Positions 1 to 8,155 are shown, counted from the stretch's first letter. The stretch: DNA of 35,707 nucleotides from Giesbergeria sp. (GCA_023150295.1 JAKLLE010000037.1:1-35707); one strand, 5' to 3'. Notes: generated from the letters alone by a model not told the origin. Translations and numbers: made by a program.

Positions 1-87
1 GAGGGAGCACTGCGGGTCACCCACGGGGGAATCGATGCGATAGCGCTGCGCATTCTTCCTGACAACCGCAAAGTGCTCAAATATTGA
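1..87 (+). CDS. possible C-terminal end of an unidentified protein (partial)
   Basis: Frame 1 is open from the left edge to a TGA at 85-87, giving 28 residues that end in ILPDNRKVLKY. The stretch reads like a protein end and is followed by an intergenic-looking gap with a hairpin. It is too short to identify, and an open run of this length is common by chance in GC-rich DNA, so this is a weak call. I assign no function. Confidence 0.3.
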   Translation, partial: EGALRVTHGGIDAIALRILPDNRKVLKY

Positions 88-181
88 GCACCGAAGTGTT
101 TCCGCCATGTTGCGGTTTTGAATTTTGCAAGTCCCTCAAGCGGCTGAAAAATCCCATGCGAACCTCTGGTGCTGGTGGCTC

Positions 182-216
182 CCTGGGCCGCGCTGGCCCA
201 GGCAAAACGCTGTTTT
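182..216 (+). terminator. hairpin with downstream T tract, possible terminator
   Basis: CCTGGGCC at 182-189 pairs perfectly with GGCCCAGG at 195-202 across a 5-nt loop. A T5 run lies at 212-216, nine bases after the stem. The gap between stem and T run makes it weaker than a canonical intrinsic terminator. It would serve a plus-strand gene ending at the left edge. Confidence 0.35.
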
Positions 217-318
217 TCGGTGGTCAGGAAACATTTTGTGGCACCGTAGGCACTTTGGCTAGGGGCTCCCGGGCCGGTTCAATGCCGACTTTCACTTTCT
301 GTCAAAGGCTAACCATCC

Positions 319-333
319 CCCGGCAAAGCCGGG
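319..333 (-). terminator. short GC hairpin just past the ffh stop
   Basis: CCCGGC at 319-324 and GCCGGG at 328-333 form a 6-bp stem with a 3-nt loop, starting 14 bases beyond the ffh stop. No U tract follows on the minus strand, so it may be only a transcript-end stabiliser. Confidence 0.35.
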
Positions 334-347
334 CGCCTTCGGCCTCT

Positions 348-1724
348 TCAAAACGGCATCCTGGGCATGCCGCCGCCCAGGCCCTTCATGCCGCCCATCT
401 TCTTCATGAGCTTCATGAGGCCACCGCCCTTCATCTTCTTCATCATCTCCTGCATCTGCTCGAACTCCTTGAGCAGGCGGTTGACCTCGTGCACCTGCAC
501 GCCCGCACCCGCGGCGATGCGCTTCTTGCGCGTGGCCTTGATGAGCTCGGGCTTGCGGCGCTCCAGCGGCGTCATGCTTTGGATGATGCCTTCCTTGCGC
601 TTGATGTCCTTCTCGGCCTTGTCCAGGTCGACCTGACCGGCCTTGGCCGTAAGCTGGGTGGGCAGCTTGTCCAGCAGGCTCGACAACCCGCCCATCTGCT
701 TCATCTGCTGGAGCTGCCCGAGGAAGTCGCTCAGGTCGAAGCCGTCGCCGCTCTTGACCTTGGCGGCGAGCTTCTGCGCGGCCTCCATGTCCACGCCCGC
801 GGCCACCTGCTCGACCAGGGCCACGATGTCGCCCATGCCCAGGATGCGGCCGGCGTGGCGCTCGGCGTCGAACACCTCCAGGCCGTCGATCTTTTCGGAC
901 ACGCCGGCGAACTTGATCGGCGCGCCCGTGATGGCGCGCACCGACAGCGCTGCGCCGCCGCGCGAGTCGCCGTCGAGTTTGGTCAGCACGATGCCAGTGA
1001 GCGGCAGCGCCTCCTTGAAGGCCTTGGCGGTGTTCACCGCGTCCTGGCCCTGCATGGCATCGACGACGAACAGGGTTTCGACCGGGTTCAGCGTGGCGTG
1101 CAAGTCCTTGATTTCCTGCATCAGCACTTCGTCGATGGCCAGGCGGCCAGCGGTGTCCACCAGCAGCACGTCGAAGTAGTGCTTCTTGGCATAGTCCAGC
1201 GCGGCCACGGCAATGTCGTGGGGCTTCTGGTCGGGCGTGCTCGGGAACCATTCGGCGCCGGCCTGCTTGGTCACGGTCTTGAGCTGCTCGATGGCGGCCG
1301 GGCGGTACACGTCGCCCGACACCGTGAGCACCTTCTTCTTGCGTTTTTCGATCAGGTGCTTGGCCAGTTTGGCCGTGGTGGTGGTCTTGCCCGCGCCCTG
1401 CAGGCCGGCCATCAGAATGACGGCGGGCGGCTGGGCGGCAAGGTTGATGTCGCTCACCCCCTCGCCCATGGTCGCGGCCAGTTCCTTGTTGACGATACCC
1501 ACCAACGCCTGGCCGGGCTTGAGCGACCCCAGCACCTCCTGGCCCAGCGCTTTGTCCTTCACGCGGGCGATGAAATCGCGCACCACGGGCAGCGCCACGT
1601 CGGCTTCGAGCAGGGCCATGCGCACCTCGCGCAGCATGTCCTGCACGTTGGATTCGGTAATGCGGGCCTGGCCGCGCATCTCCTTGACGAGGCGCGAGAG
1701 TTTTTCGGTAAGGGCGGAGGCCAT
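348..1724 (-). CDS. ffh: signal recognition particle GTPase Ffh
   Basis: Ffh is the protein of the bacterial signal recognition particle. It binds 4.5S RNA and hydrophobic signal sequences and delivers ribosomes to FtsY at the inner membrane. The 458-residue product has the usual order. An N-terminal helical bundle is followed by the NG GTPase domain with the P-loop GLQGAGKTTTTAKLA, DTAGRL and TKLDGDSRGG. A methionine-rich M domain ends in a Met/Gly/Lys-rich tail (MMKKMKGGG, MKKMGGMKG). The length matches the family. The start was set at the ATG preceding ASALTEKLSRL because this is the normal Ffh N-terminus; the open frame extends further upstream without resemblance to Ffh. It is transcribed divergently from the CcsA-like gene, 89 bp away. 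Confidence 0.97.
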   Translation of the reverse strand: MASALTEKLSRLVKEMRGQARITESNVQDMLREVRMALLEADVALPVVRDFIARVKDKALGQEVLGSLKPGQALVGIVNKELAATMGEGVSDINLAAQPPAVILMAGLQGAGKTTTTAKLAKHLIEKRKKKVLTVSGDVYRPAAIEQLKTVTKQAGAEWFPSTPDQKPHDIAVAALDYAKKHYFDVLLVDTAGRLAIDEVLMQEIKDLHATLNPVETLFVVDAMQGQDAVNTAKAFKEALPLTGIVLTKLDGDSRGGAALSVRAITGAPIKFAGVSEKIDGLEVFDAERHAGRILGMGDIVALVEQVAAGVDMEAAQKLAAKVKSGDGFDLSDFLGQLQQMKQMGGLSSLLDKLPTQLTAKAGQVDLDKAEKDIKRKEGIIQSMTPLERRKPELIKATRKKRIAAGAGVQVHEVNRLLKEFEQMQEMMKKMKGGGLMKLMKKMGGMKGLGGGMPRMPF

Positions 1725-1813
1725 GTTGGGGGTTCCAGGAAAGTCCGCAAAGGGCTGCGGAAGGAGGGCTTGCGCCAGGCCGCATGGCCTGGGCGAAAGG
1801 TACACTGTGCAGC

Positions 1814-2611
1814 ATGATTTTAGCGAGTAGCTCCCCCTGGGGCCTGTGGCTCGGGCTGGCCGCCGCCGCAGCCTATGCCGTCCCGGCGCTGGCCGCCGCG
1901 TCGCTCCAGGCCCGCAGCGCGCGCGCAGCCTTGTGGCTGGCCTGGGTGCTGCACGGCAGCGCACTGGCCTGGGGCATGCTGGAAGCCACGCCCCGCTTTG
2001 GGTTTGCACCGGCGCTGTCCGTCACGGCCTGGCTGGTGCTCACCGTGTACGCAATCGAGCGCCAGTTGTTTCCGCAACTGCAGGCGCGCTGGGCACTGGC
2101 CGCATTGGGCAGTGTGGCCGTGCTGCTGGCGCTGGTGTTTCCGGGCAGCGCACTGCCCCTGTCGGCCACCGCATGGCTGCCGTTGCACCTGGCCCTGGGC
2201 ATCTCGGCCTATGGCCTGCTGGCCGCCGCCGTGGTGCATGCGGCACTGATGACGCGCGCAGAACGCCGCATCCGCCTGGCCGAAGATCCGGACAGCGGCA
2301 TGCCCCTGCTCACGCTAGAGCGCCTGACCTTCCGGTTTGTATCCGCAGGCTTTGTGCTGCTGACCGCCACGCTTGGGGCGGGCATGCTGTTCAGCGAGGC
2401 GCTGTACGGTCGCGCTTGGCATTGGGATCACAAGGCGGTGTTCTCCCTGCTGTCGTGGCTGACCTTTGCCGCCCTGCTGGTGGGTCGCAAACGCTTTGGC
2501 TGGCGCGGCCGCAGCGCGGTGCGGGTTCTGTATGCGGGCGCTGTGCTGCTGCTGCTGGCCTACGTGGGTTCGCGCTTTGCGCTGGAAGTGGTGCTGGGGC
2601 GTTCCGCATGA
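1814..2611 (+). CDS. CcsA/YpjD-type cytochrome c assembly family membrane protein
   Basis: A 265-residue polytopic membrane protein with about eight hydrophobic segments. It carries the AWHWDHKAVFSLLSW stretch near residue 200, which corresponds to the tryptophan-rich haem-handling motif of the CcsA family. Proteins of this subgroup (E. coli YpjD type) are commonly encoded beside ffh, as here; their exact role is not settled. The ATG at 1814 was chosen over one at 1784 because it places the first hydrophobic helix near the N-terminus. A TACACT box at 1801-1806 could be a -10 element. The stop overlaps the next start (ATGA), so the two genes are probably translationally coupled. Confidence 0.85.
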   Translation: MILASSSPWGLWLGLAAAAAYAVPALAAASLQARSARAALWLAWVLHGSALAWGMLEATPRFGFAPALSVTAWLVLTVYAIERQLFPQLQARWALAALGSVAVLLALVFPGSALPLSATAWLPLHLALGISAYGLLAAAVVHAALMTRAERRIRLAEDPDSGMPLLTLERLTFRFVSAGFVLLTATLGAGMLFSEALYGRAWHWDHKAVFSLLSWLTFAALLVGRKRFGWRGRSAVRVLYAGAVLLLLAYVGSRFALEVVLGRSA

Positions 2612-2838
2612 AGTACCTGGTGCTGTTTGCCGTGCTGGCGCTGGCCTATGCTCTGTGGCGCCAACAGCGGCGAACCCCGCCGCCCGTTCAGCAATCGCGC
2701 CCGCCGTCAGCCCCGGCCGCCCCGCAGGACATGGTGGCCTGCGCCCATTGCGGCGTGCACCTGCCGCGCGACGAAGCGATCACCCTGGACACGCGCCACT
2801 ATTGCTGCGCCGAGCACCAGCAACGCGATGCCCGCTGA
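2608..2838 (+). CDS. small membrane-anchored zinc-motif protein (PP0621-like)
   Basis: A 76-residue protein with one N-terminal hydrophobic segment (YLVLFAVLALAYALW), a Pro-rich linker, and a C-terminal Cys/His cluster (CAHCGVHLP, then HYCCAEH) that looks able to bind zinc. It resembles the small PP0621-type proteins found between ccsA-like genes and pilS in pseudomonads and Burkholderiales. Function is unknown. It overlaps the upstream gene by 4 bp (ATGA), and the next gene begins inside its last codons, so it sits in a tightly packed operon. Confidence 0.75.
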   Translation: MKYLVLFAVLALAYALWRQQRRTPPPVQQSRPPSAPAAPQDMVACAHCGVHLPRDEAITLDTRHYCCAEHQQRDAR

Positions 2839-4552
2839 GCCCCACCCGCCCACCGCCTGGCCCCTGCCGCCACCTGGTGCGGAAGACACACCGTTCCTGC
2901 GCCTGTGGCATGGCTTCCTGACCGGGCGCGTGATGGTGGCCTTGGCGCTGCTGCTGCTGATGGCGGCAGGCCTGGCGCTGAACCAGAGCACCGACAACTG
3001 GATGCTGGCCCTGTGCCTGGGCTACCTGGTGGCCACGGCCATGGTGCGGGTCATGGCCCGACACCAGGCGCCTCGCCCCCATGCAGGCCTGCACTGGCTG
3101 CCCACCATCGGGGTGGATCTGGCGGTGGTGGCAGCGCTGCAGTTGCTGTACAGCGGCAACATGAACTTCACGCCACTGTTTGCCTTGCCCGTGCTGATGG
3201 CGGCAGTGCTGGGCACCCTCACCCTGGCCATGGGCACCACCGCAGCGGCCACGCTGCTGCTGCTGGGCTGGGCCGCGTGGTCGGGCACCAATTCGTCAGG
3301 GGGCGATGCGGCGCCGCGCTACCTGCAGGCCGCGCTCACCGGCACTGGCTATTTCATCGTGGCCTTTCTCACGCACCAACTGGCCTCTCGCCTGGTGCGC
3401 GAGCAGCACCTGGCCCATACCAGCCGCATGGCAGCACAGGTGCAAGGGCAGGTCAGCAGCCTGGTGATCAAGAATCTCAACGACGGGGTGCTCGTGCTGG
3501 ACGAGTCGTTTACCGTGCGCATGGCCAATCCGGCTGCGCTGACTTTGCTGGGCAGTGCGCCCCACATGCAGCCCCCATTCAGCCTGCTGGAAAACCGCTA
3601 CTGGCATCCCCTCATGCTGCTGGCGCGGCGCTGTTTTCGGCAGGGCCAGTCGCAGGTGGCCGACGTGAACCTGCTGGCCGAAGGCCAGAGCCCCGTGGGC
3701 CTGCACGCACAGACCTGGCTGACCTCAGCGGGCCAGCAGCACACCGCCACCGAAGAAGAACGCCTGTGCGTGGTGTTTCTGCACGACCTGCGCGAGATGC
3801 AGGCGCGCCTGCGCACCGAAAAGCTGGCCGCCATGGGGCGCATGTCGGCGGCCGTGGCCCATGAGATCCGCAATCCACTGGCCGCCATCGTGCAGGCCAA
3901 CGCGCTGCTCGAAGAAGACCTGCAGGATCCTGCGCAGCGGCGCCTGACCCAGATGGTGCAGCAAAACGCCGACCGGCTGGCACGCATTGCCGAGGAAATC
4001 CTGGACATTGCGCGCGTCAAGCACCAGATCAGCCACGCGAGCTCATCCACCCTTGCGCTGGACGACACTGTGGCGCAAATCTGGCATGACTGGCGCGACC
4101 AGGACCTCGCGCAGCGGCGCGGCCAGCTCCATCTGAGCGCACAGAGCATCCATGTGGAGTTCGACCCCGAGCACCTGCGACGCGTGCTGGTCAACCTGCT
4201 GGACAACGCCTTGCGCTACATGGGGCCCGAAGAGGACTCCCTGCAGCTGTCCACGCGTGTGACGGCTTCGGGCCGTGCGAGCGTGCAGGTCTGGAGCGAC
4301 GGCGCTCCGCTGGACCAGTCGATCGAGCGGCACCTGTTCGAGCCCTTTTTCTCGTCCGAAAGCCGCTCCAGCGGCCTGGGCCTGTACATCTGCCGGGAGC
4401 TGTGCGAGCGCCACGGCGCCACCATCGACTACCAGCGCACAGGGCGCACCACGCTGCGCGGCGATATGCAGGGCAACGCCTTCACGGTAAGCTTCCGCAA
4501 GACCGGCCGACTGAAGGAGCCCGCGTCGCTGTTTGACACCGTTGTTGTTTGA
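2828..4552 (+). CDS. pilS: PilS-type sensor histidine kinase
   Basis: A 574-residue membrane histidine kinase. The N-terminal third holds about six hydrophobic helices typical of PilS. A PAS-like segment (LNDGVLVLDESF) and the kinase core follow: an H-box in which the phospho-acceptor His lies in AVAHEIRNPLA, an N-box (VNLLDNALRY) and a G-box (SSGLGLYICREL). PilS senses pilin in the membrane and phosphorylates PilR to control type IV pilin transcription. The start overlaps the upstream gene by 11 bp; the ATG at 2828 is the first that excludes the antisense-like extension. The cognate regulator begins 5 bp downstream. Assignment to PilS rather than another kinase rests on architecture and pairing. 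Confidence 0.85.
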   Translation: MPAEPHPPTAWPLPPPGAEDTPFLRLWHGFLTGRVMVALALLLLMAAGLALNQSTDNWMLALCLGYLVATAMVRVMARHQAPRPHAGLHWLPTIGVDLAVVAALQLLYSGNMNFTPLFALPVLMAAVLGTLTLAMGTTAAATLLLLGWAAWSGTNSSGGDAAPRYLQAALTGTGYFIVAFLTHQLASRLVREQHLAHTSRMAAQVQGQVSSLVIKNLNDGVLVLDESFTVRMANPAALTLLGSAPHMQPPFSLLENRYWHPLMLLARRCFRQGQSQVADVNLLAEGQSPVGLHAQTWLTSAGQQHTATEEERLCVVFLHDLREMQARLRTEKLAAMGRMSAAVAHEIRNPLAAIVQANALLEEDLQDPAQRRLTQMVQQNADRLARIAEEILDIARVKHQISHASSSTLALDDTVAQIWHDWRDQDLAQRRGQLHLSAQSIHVEFDPEHLRRVLVNLLDNALRYMGPEEDSLQLSTRVTASGRASVQVWSDGAPLDQSIERHLFEPFFSSESRSSGLGLYICRELCERHGATIDYQRTGRTTLRGDMQGNAFTVSFRKTGRLKEPASLFDTVVV

Positions 4553-4557
4553 TTCCC

Positions 4558-6057
4558 ATGAACGCCCCTGCCGCATCCATTCTGGTGGTCGATGACGAGC
4601 CCGACCTGCGCACGCTCTACGAGCTGACCCTGCTGCGCGAGGGCTACCACGTGAGCACCGCCGCCACGCTGCAAGAGGCGCACGAACAATTGCAGACCCA
4701 GCGCTTTGACGTGGTCATCACGGACATGCGCCTGCCCGACGGGTTTGGCATGGAGCTGCTGCACGCGCTGCGCGACCAGCAGCGCCCCGAGCGCTGCGTG
4801 GTGATGACGGCCTATGGCTCGGCCGAAAACGCCGTCGAGGCGCTGCGCTCGGGCGCATTCGATTACCTCACCAAGCCGGTCGATCTGAAGCAGTTCCGCT
4901 CCGTCGTGGCCTCTGCCGTGCAAGGGGGCGAGGGTGTGCCCGCGCCACGCAGCCAGCGGGCCGCCGTGTCCCGCACCGAACCCGCGCCAGGCGCCACAGG
5001 TGCCACCAGCAGCAACCCGGCCCTGGACCGCCTGGTGGGCGAATCCGAAGCCATGCGCACCGTCAAGCAGCGCGTGGCCAAGGTAGCCCGGGGCATGGCG
5101 CCCGTACTCATCCGGGGCGAGTCGGGCACCGGCAAGGAACTTGTGGCACGCGCCCTGCACTCCAGCAGCCAGCGCGCTGGCGGGCCCCTGGTGGCCGTCA
5201 ACTGCGGGGCCATTCCGGAAAACCTGCTCGAAGCCGAGTTCTTTGGCGCACGCAAGGGCTCGTACACCGGCGCAACCGCCGACCGCGTGGGCTACTTCCA
5301 GGCCGCGCAGGGCGGCACGCTGTTTCTGGACGAGATTGGCGATCTGCCGCTGTCCATGCAGTCCAAGCTGCTGCGCGCCATTCAGGAACGCAGCGTGCGC
5401 CCACTGGGATCGACGCAAGAGGAAACGGTGGACGTGCGCATCCTCAGCGCCACGCACCACGACCTGGCCGCCGCCGTGCAAACCGGGCGCTTCCGCCAGG
5501 ACTTGTACTACAGGCTCAACGTCATCGAAATCTTCATTCCCCCCCTGCGCGAGCGCAAGGAAGACCTGCCCGCGCTGTGCCAGGCCCTGCTCGATCGCAT
5601 TGCCCGCGAATCCCACGGCCCCGTGGCCCGGCTGACGCCTGCCGCCCTGGTCGCCATTGCCAGCTACCCGCTGCCGGGCAACGTGCGTGAGCTGGAAAAC
5701 CTGCTGCACCGTGCGGTGGCACTGAGCGACGGTGACGAGCTGTACGTGGAACCCTTCCCCTGCCTGGGCACCCCGGCAGAAGCCGCGCCCCCCACCTCTG
5801 CGCCCAGCCCATCCGCGGCCCCCAGTGCATCCAACGGCAGCAGTCCTGCCCATGCGCGACCCTTGCCCAAAGACCTACAGGCCTGGCTGGACGAGCAGGA
5901 GCGCGACATCCTGGTGCGCGCGCTGCACGCCAACCACTTCAACCGCACGGCCACTGCCGCCCAGCTGGGCATCAGCCTGCGCCAGATCCGCTACCGCATT
6001 GCACGGCTGAACATCCAGGGCCCACAGGATGACCCGCATGCCGACGCCGAGCACTGA
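4558..6057 (+). CDS. pilR: PilR-type sigma-54-dependent response regulator
   Basis: A 499-residue NtrC-family activator. The receiver domain (about 1-120) has the acidic pocket VVDDEPD and the phospho-acceptor Asp in VVITDMRLPDG. The AAA+ domain (about 160-390) has the Walker A GESGTGKE and Walker B FLDEIGDLP. The sigma-54 contact loop reads GSYTGA instead of GAFTGA. After a Pro/Ala/Ser-rich linker (about 400-440) a Fis-type helix-turn-helix ends the protein (TAAQLGISLRQIRYRI). With PilS it would activate pilA transcription at a sigma-54 promoter elsewhere. The ATG at 4558 was preferred to a TTG 9 bp upstream. The ampD gene starts inside its 3' end. Confidence 0.88.
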   Translation: MNAPAASILVVDDEPDLRTLYELTLLREGYHVSTAATLQEAHEQLQTQRFDVVITDMRLPDGFGMELLHALRDQQRPERCVVMTAYGSAENAVEALRSGAFDYLTKPVDLKQFRSVVASAVQGGEGVPAPRSQRAAVSRTEPAPGATGATSSNPALDRLVGESEAMRTVKQRVAKVARGMAPVLIRGESGTGKELVARALHSSSQRAGGPLVAVNCGAIPENLLEAEFFGARKGSYTGATADRVGYFQAAQGGTLFLDEIGDLPLSMQSKLLRAIQERSVRPLGSTQEETVDVRILSATHHDLAAAVQTGRFRQDLYYRLNVIEIFIPPLRERKEDLPALCQALLDRIARESHGPVARLTPAALVAIASYPLPGNVRELENLLHRAVALSDGDELYVEPFPCLGTPAEAAPPTSAPSPSAAPSASNGSSPAHARPLPKDLQAWLDEQERDILVRALHANHFNRTATAAQLGISLRQIRYRIARLNIQGPQDDPHADAEH

Positions 6058-6628
6058 GCCTGTGGCGCAGCCCTGGCAAGGCGGATGGCACACCGGCGCC
6101 CATGCGCTCGCCTCCCCCCATTTCGGCCCCAGGCCCGGCGGCGCCCTGGTCGATCTGATCGTGGTGCACTCCATCAGTCTGCCGCCGGGCGAGTACGGCG
6201 GGCACGCGGTGCAAGACCTGTTCCTGGGCAGTCTCGACTGGGATGCACATCCCTACTTCCAGCGCATTCGGGGCCTGCAGGTCTCGGCCCATTTTTTCAT
6301 CACGCGCGAAGGCACGCTCTGGCAGTTTGTCGACTGCGACCAACGCGCCTGGCACGCAGGGCGCTCCAGCTACCGGGGCCGCGCGGAATGCAACGACGAC
6401 TCCGTGGGCATTGAACTCGAAGGGTTGGAAGGCCTGCACTTCGAGTACGCGCAATACGCAGCCCTGGCGCGCCTGTGCAAGGACTTGGCGCTGCGCTACC
6501 CGATTGCCCACGTGGCCGGACATGAACACATCGCCCCTGGCCGCAAGGCCGACCCGGGTGCTGGTTTTGATTGGCCCCGCCTGCAAGAACTGCTTGGCTG
6601 GGCGCCCCAGCGCTTTCCCGCAGTCTGA
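6029..6628 (+). CDS. ampD: 1,6-anhydro-N-acetylmuramyl-L-alanine amidase AmpD
   Basis: A 199-residue cytoplasmic zinc amidase of the N-acetylmuramoyl-L-alanine amidase type 2 family. It removes the stem peptide from anhydro-muropeptides during peptidoglycan recycling, and its loss induces AmpC in many bacteria. Zinc ligands are visible: His47 in VVHSISLPPGEYGG, His165 in AGHEHIAPGRKADPG, and Asp175. It starts inside pilR (ATG 6029, 29-bp overlap; a second ATG lies at 6038) and has no signal peptide, consistent with cytoplasmic AmpD rather than periplasmic AmiD. The recycling ligase gene mpl lies elsewhere in this window. Confidence 0.92.
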   Translation: MTRMPTPSTEPVAQPWQGGWHTGAHALASPHFGPRPGGALVDLIVVHSISLPPGEYGGHAVQDLFLGSLDWDAHPYFQRIRGLQVSAHFFITREGTLWQFVDCDQRAWHAGRSSYRGRAECNDDSVGIELEGLEGLHFEYAQYAALARLCKDLALRYPIAHVAGHEHIAPGRKADPGAGFDWPRLQELLGWAPQRFPAV

Positions 6629-6971
6629 CCCCCTACCTGCCATTTCCCGGTGCGCCACAAACGGTGATTCACCACCGACCACCTGCGCACACAAACTGTC
6701 AGCCATGCGGAGATGTGCACCGTGAACCCACGACAGTGTCAACGGACAAGTTCTAAGTCGGCAGTTGAATGCGCTCGACTTCCCGCGAGCACTGCGCACA
6801 TGTGTGCCATCGTCGACCCATCCTGCAAAGCCTGTCAGTGATCGTGCGCGCACAAGGCGCGATCACTGCATCGCCTTGCGTATGTTTTGACGCAACAAAT
6901 CCGCGCGGGGCAACGCAAGCGTGCTTTTCTTTTTGCAGCACTGCTTTCATAATTCACGCACTGGAAAAACC
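6629..6971. other. 343-bp intergenic region with an inverted repeat
   Basis: No gene is convincing on either strand. It contains the 9-bp inverted repeat listed separately and a CACATGTG palindrome at 6797-6804. Just before the next gene there is a T-rich patch with a CATAAT box at 6948-6953 that could be a -10 element. No good -35 hexamer was found at the right distance. Confidence 0.5.
6836..6868. promoter_or_regulatory. inverted repeat upstream of the 128-aa gene
   Basis: CAGTGATCG at 6836-6844 and CGATCACTG at 6860-6868 are perfect inverted repeats. The stem can grow to about 12 bp with one G-T pair around a GC-rich loop. No T tract follows, so it is not a typical terminator. It lies 103 bp before the next start codon, where an operator or 5'-leader structure would be expected. 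Confidence 0.4.
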
Positions 6972-7358
6972 ATGTTGACCTGGGACGAAGAAGTCACCTC
7001 CGCATTGGCACACACTGCATACGCTGGTCTGCAACAACACCGCGTGGTGGACGCGCCACCCCCTGCATCCGCCACCGCAGTATCGACACACCGCACTGCT
7101 GCAAGCCCCACGGGCCCTGCCCACGCCGCTACCGAATCCAGAGCACACCGCGCACATGCCTTGCCGCAGATCATCGAGTCGCTGGGGCAGGACGAAGTTG
7201 AGTTCTTCGATGCCTGCCATGGGGCTTTGTCTGTCCGCGACAAGACCGAATTCTTGGTGCCATTCATCGACACCAACACGGCTCCGATCTTCCACATCGG
7301 CGTTGCCGCGCAGTACCCGTACATCCTGCGCGGCAGCGGCGCGAGCTCCTGGAACTAG
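6972..7358 (+). CDS. hypothetical 128-residue protein
   Basis: I do not recognise this protein. Reading from the ATG at 6972 (MLTWDEEVTSALAHT) it is soluble, with an Ala/His/Pro-rich middle (about residues 25-60). The more ordered C-terminal half has FDACHGALSVRDKTEFLVP followed by an aromatic end (QYPYILRGSG). No signal peptide or membrane helix is seen. The gene stands alone, with a long 5' gap holding an inverted repeat and a CATAAT box 18 bp upstream of the start. Codon use is GC-rich like its neighbours, which argues that it is real. An upstream in-frame start at 6921 is less likely because it would add an unrelated leader. Confidence 0.6.
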   Translation: MLTWDEEVTSALAHTAYAGLQQHRVVDAPPPASATAVSTHRTAASPTGPAHAATESRAHRAHALPQIIESLGQDEVEFFDACHGALSVRDKTEFLVPFIDTNTAPIFHIGVAAQYPYILRGSGASSWN

Positions 7359-7381
7359 CACAGCGCCATGCCACCACACAC

Positions 7382-7428
7382 AACGCCCCGCACACCACGG
7401 CCCCCATTGCACCGTGCCGTGGGGCGTT
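7382..7428 (+). terminator. bulged hairpin after the 128-aa gene
   Basis: AACGCCCC at 7382-7389 pairs with GGGGCGTT at 7421-7428. ACGGC and GCCGT extend the stem after a 7-nt bulge on the 5' side. There is no T run, so termination is uncertain. Confidence 0.35.
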
Positions 7429-7528
7429 ATTGCATTCATGGAGATGGGAGGGTCCCCAACCCCATGGATCGCTTCGGGTCTTGCACAGACCTGAAGTGCT
7501 CTTAATCCAATGACCCGAGGAGAAAATG

Positions 7529-8131
7529 ATGGCAACTGCGAAGAAACCGGCCGCCAAGAAGGCAGCCGCACCCGCGAAGAAAGCTGCACCCGCCAAGAAG
7601 GCTGCTGCTCCTGCAAAGAAGGCCGCTGCGCCCGCCAAGAAGGCTGCCGCTCCTGCAAAGAAGGCCGCTGCACCCGCCAAGAAGGCTGCCGCTCCTGCGA
7701 AGAAGGCCGCTGCGCCCGCCAAGAAGGCTGCCGCTCCTGCAAAGAAGGCCGCTGCACCCGCCAAGAAGGCTGCTGCTCCTGCGAAGAAAGCTGCTGCTCC
7801 TGCAAAGAAGGCCGCTGCACCCGCCAAGAAGGCCGCTGCTCCTGCGAAGAAGGCAGCACCCGCCAAGAAGGCTGCTGCTCCCGCAAAGAAGGCTGCACCC
7901 GCCAAGAAGGCTGCACCCGCCAAGAAGGCTGCTGCTCCTGCAAAGAAGGCTGCACCCGCCAAAAAGGCTGCTGCTCCTGCAAAGAAGTCTGCACCCGCCA
8001 AAAAGGCTGCTGCTCCTGCGAAAAAGGCCGCTGCCAAAAAGCCTGCCGCCGACAAGCCTGCCGCCCCTGCGGCACAGACCACGCTCAACCCTCAAGCAGC
8101 CTGGCCTTTCCCTACGGGCTCCAAGCCCTGA
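7529..8131 (+). CDS. histone H1-like Lys/Ala/Pro repeat DNA-binding protein
   Basis: A 200-residue, extremely basic, low-complexity protein made of repeated AAPAKKA/APAKKA units (residues about 10-170), ending in a non-repetitive tail (LNPQAAWPFPTGSKP). Such proteins resemble the C-terminal domain of eukaryotic histone H1 and the bacterial AlgP/HctB-like proteins. They are expected to bind and condense DNA without sequence specificity. Two ATGs are adjacent (7526 and 7529); the second was chosen because AGGAG at 7518-7522 then lies at an ideal 6-nt spacing. A strong terminator follows. The repeat number probably varies between strains because the DNA is itself repetitive. Confidence 0.9.
   Translation: MATAKKPAAKKAAAPAKKAAPAKKAAAPAKKAAAPAKKAAAPAKKAAAPAKKAAAPAKKAAAPAKKAAAPAKKAAAPAKKAAAPAKKAAAPAKKAAAPAKKAAAPAKKAAPAKKAAAPAKKAAPAKKAAPAKKAAAPAKKAAPAKKAAAPAKKSAPAKKAAAPAKKAAAKKPAADKPAAPAAQTTLNPQAAWPFPTGSKP
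7560..8045 (+). repeat. in-gene tandem repeats encoding APAKKA units
   Basis: The DNA consists of near-identical units such as GCTGCTCCTGCAAAGAAG and GCACCCGCCAAGAAG, repeated through most of the histone-like gene. Unit length varies because single Ala codons are present or absent. Third positions alternate between two spellings, which suggests duplication of blocks longer than one unit. Confidence 0.9.
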
Positions 8132-8155
8132 GTTTCAGGGCCATGCCCTGCAACC

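Larger units (their letters stand above)
88..347. other. intergenic region between left-edge ORF and ffh
   Basis: No convincing gene is seen on either strand. The plus-strand open frame that begins here continues antisense through ffh and is a composition artefact. The region holds two hairpins listed separately. Composition is less GC-biased than the genes, with several T-rich patches. Confidence 0.5.

Noticed and set aside
120-138. GAATTTTGCAAGTCCCTC near the left edge, matched 17 of 18 in inverted orientation near 35576-35593
   Set aside because: A match of this length with one mismatch is expected about once by chance in a window of this size, and no extended similarity flanks it.
84-1817. 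577-codon open frame antisense to ffh
   Set aside because: Low-complexity His/Leu/Ala-rich translation with no domain; it mirrors ffh, a well-conserved gene on the other strand. GC-rich codon bias commonly opens antisense frames.
7481-7506. TTGCAC and CTTAAT as a promoter of the histone H1-like gene
   Set aside because: The spacing is 14 bp, too short for a standard sigma-70 promoter.
7560-8045. Regular repeats considered as a CRISPR array
   Set aside because: The repeats are contiguous, in frame and encode Lys/Ala/Pro; there are no unique spacers and no cas genes.
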